This document shows positions 63,068-64,000 of a stretch of DNA of 64,000 bases, one piece after another. A program made the position numbers and the translations under genes. The stretch comes from Methanosarcina sp. DH2 (GTDB taxonomy: Archaea > Halobacteriota > Methanosarcinia > Methanosarcinales > Methanosarcinaceae). Every line of letters begins with the position of its first letter. The stretch's first letter is position 1. The DNA is taken from the NCBI RefSeq assembly GCF_020804225.1, contig NZ_WJBI01000014.1, positions 252-64,251 of the forward strand, read 5' to 3'. Below the pieces are notes generated by a model. It was not told the DNA's origin. It saw only the letters and a list, made by a program, of their open reading frames with translations, and did no database searches.

Positions 63068-64000
63068 GTGTTAAACATAAAAAATAATAGGATCAAGTCA
63101 GAGTTATGTTTCTGTTCAGTTATTCCGTCCAATGGCCTTACTGCGATCTATAAGGAAGCGGAAGAAAGGACAGAGCTTACAGCAGCTTATATTAAGGCAG
63201 GGCTGCAACAAAACGAGCGCTGCATCTGGCTTGTCCCGAACCCTGAAAGTGCAGAGTTAGCAAAAGATTTGCTTGCAAACTCGGAGCTGGATATCGAAAA
63301 CTGCATAAAAACAGCAAGGCTCAAGATAATCCCCCTGCAGGAAGCGGCAGCCGTTTCTGTCAAGCAGCCTGAGGTTTCAGAGATATATTTTGATTGGAAA
63401 GCAGGAGCTCCGCAAAAAGAGATTATTAAGTTTATCCATACAGGAAACTGGCGGTACCTGCGCATCAACCTGGAAGTTAAAACGTTTGGAAAATCAATTA
63501 CCGGCTCCCTTAAAGAATTAAGACGTATCCTTGCTGAAAATATACCTGAAAAGAAAATCAGGTCACTCTTTATGATTAAAGAGGAAGATCTTTCCCCAGG
63601 GGAGGTTTTCGACCTTATAGAAGCCGGGGAAAAATTGCTGACAAGAAGAAACGGAAAATGGAAATTTCTCAGAATAAAGCAAGAAAGTCCGGACAAAAAG
63701 TTTAAGACATTACTTGAGAGTTCAGGGGACTCCATTCTCATACATGACATGAAAGGCAGGGTTCTGGAAGCAAACCATGTAGCCTGTGAAATCTTCGGAT
63801 ATACACGTAGCAAAATGCTCGGAAAGCACATTAAAGATTTACGGACCAATATCCACCTTACCGAGTTCGGACAGCAGATAGAGAAGCTAAAACAAACCGG
63901 ATATTTTATTTTTGAAATGGACTCCCTGAGGAGAGACGGCACGGTTATTCCTCAAGAAATCAACAACAGGCTAATTGAATACGAAGGAGAGGCAGCCGTA
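63068..64000 (+). CDS. MEDS-PAS sensory protein, 3' end beyond the window
   Basis: The frame is open from about 63000 to the window end with no stop. Residues from ELCFCSVIPSNGLTAIYKEA through ERCIWLVPNPESAELAKDLL to GEVFDLIEAGEKLL match the MEDS (methanogen/methylotroph, DcmR sensory) domain. A PAS domain follows: FKTLLESSGDSILIHDMKGR, ACEIFGYTRSKMLGKHIKDL, FIFEMDSLRRDGTVIPQEIN. It is most likely the N-terminus of a sensory histidine kinase. GTG at 63068 is my best start, weakly supported. The MEDS active-site His-Cys pair seen in relatives reads FCS here. Confidence 0.8.
   Translation, partial: MLNIKNNRIKSELCFCSVIPSNGLTAIYKEAEERTELTAAYIKAGLQQNERCIWLVPNPESAELAKDLLANSELDIENCIKTARLKIIPLQEAAAVSVKQPEVSEIYFDWKAGAPQKEIIKFIHTGNWRYLRINLEVKTFGKSITGSLKELRRILAENIPEKKIRSLFMIKEEDLSPGEVFDLIEAGEKLLTRRNGKWKFLRIKQESPDKKFKTLLESSGDSILIHDMKGRVLEANHVACEIFGYTRSKMLGKHIKDLRTNIHLTEFGQQIEKLKQTGYFIFEMDSLRRDGTVIPQEINNRLIEYEGEAAV

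Overview
The window looks like a chromosome segment of a methanogenic archaeon of the genus Methanosarcina. This rests on gene content: an F420-dependent oxidoreductase, archaeal Mre11-Rad50 with a zinc hook, AglB/STT3 oligosaccharyltransferase, a KEOPS Cgi121 subunit, a MEDS-PAS sensor, e-MtaB and an AIR-independent but typical archaeal PRPP synthase. It also rests on long AT-rich intergenic stretches full of short tandem repeats, TATA-like boxes, and frequent TTG and GTG starts. I cannot name the species from sequence alone. I saw no rRNA, tRNA or CRISPR array.

Layout. Bases 1-236 hold the 3' end of an IS605/IS1341-type tnpB with its right end. Bases 300-7311 carry housekeeping and metabolic genes: a nucleotidyltransferase, M20 amidohydrolase, GNAT, GH15 glucoamylase-like enzyme, a 51-residue CxxC protein and WrbA. 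Bases 7678-29714 form a large surface-glycan region. It starts with GT2 and GT4 genes, then a decayed GT4 remnant and an epimerase-GT2-GT4 operon. Next comes a minus-strand block (flippase-like AglD-type protein, DUF2079 protein, a 1103-residue triple GT4, a coiled-coil methyltransferase, Wzt, Wzm, GT4). It closes with two tandem GDP-mannose 4,6-dehydratase paralogues and AglB. The minus-strand block is visibly more AT-rich than the flanks. Bases 30324-35 kb and 38.6-46.6 kb return to core genes: DHH-TrkA fusion, Nnr, MoaC, Prs, a CDIN1-like nuclease, an F420 oxidoreductase, and Rad50-Mre11. A decayed RHS (YD-repeat) core lies at 36.3-36.7 kb. Bases 46.9-58.2 kb are accessory: a CPBP protease, a displaced 225-bp mre11 fragment, an EEP nuclease, a GYxxGY exported protein, rubrerythrin, a NosD-type beta-helix protein, an array of small exported proteins ending in a TPAF-type C-terminal anchor (one intact, one broken, one remnant), and a 1381-residue single-anchor exoprotein. 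Bases 58.4-64 kb hold e-MtaB, GlpX, a class I amidotransferase, Cgi121, and the start of a MEDS-PAS sensor running off the window.

How the genes may work together. The most interesting unit is the minus-strand operon at 24656-17037. A GT4, Wzm, Wzt with a C-terminal cargo-binding-like domain, a methyltransferase carrying a five-heptad coiled coil, and a three-domain GT4 follow each other with overlaps or gaps of under 30 bases. This matches in parts the bacterial ABC-dependent O-polysaccharide logic: multi-domain GT4 polymerase, coiled-coil terminator methyltransferase, Wzm-Wzt with cargo recognition, and GDP-mannose-derived sugar supply. Here it sits beside AglB and dolichol-phosphate-type GT2 enzymes. 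I propose it as a candidate archaeal chain-length-controlled glycan export system. The functional part is inference.

The window is also rich in decay: a GT4 remnant, an RHS remnant broken by a 17-bp triplication, a broken exported-protein gene, an out-of-frame membrane anchor behind the NosD gene, and a duplicated piece of mre11.
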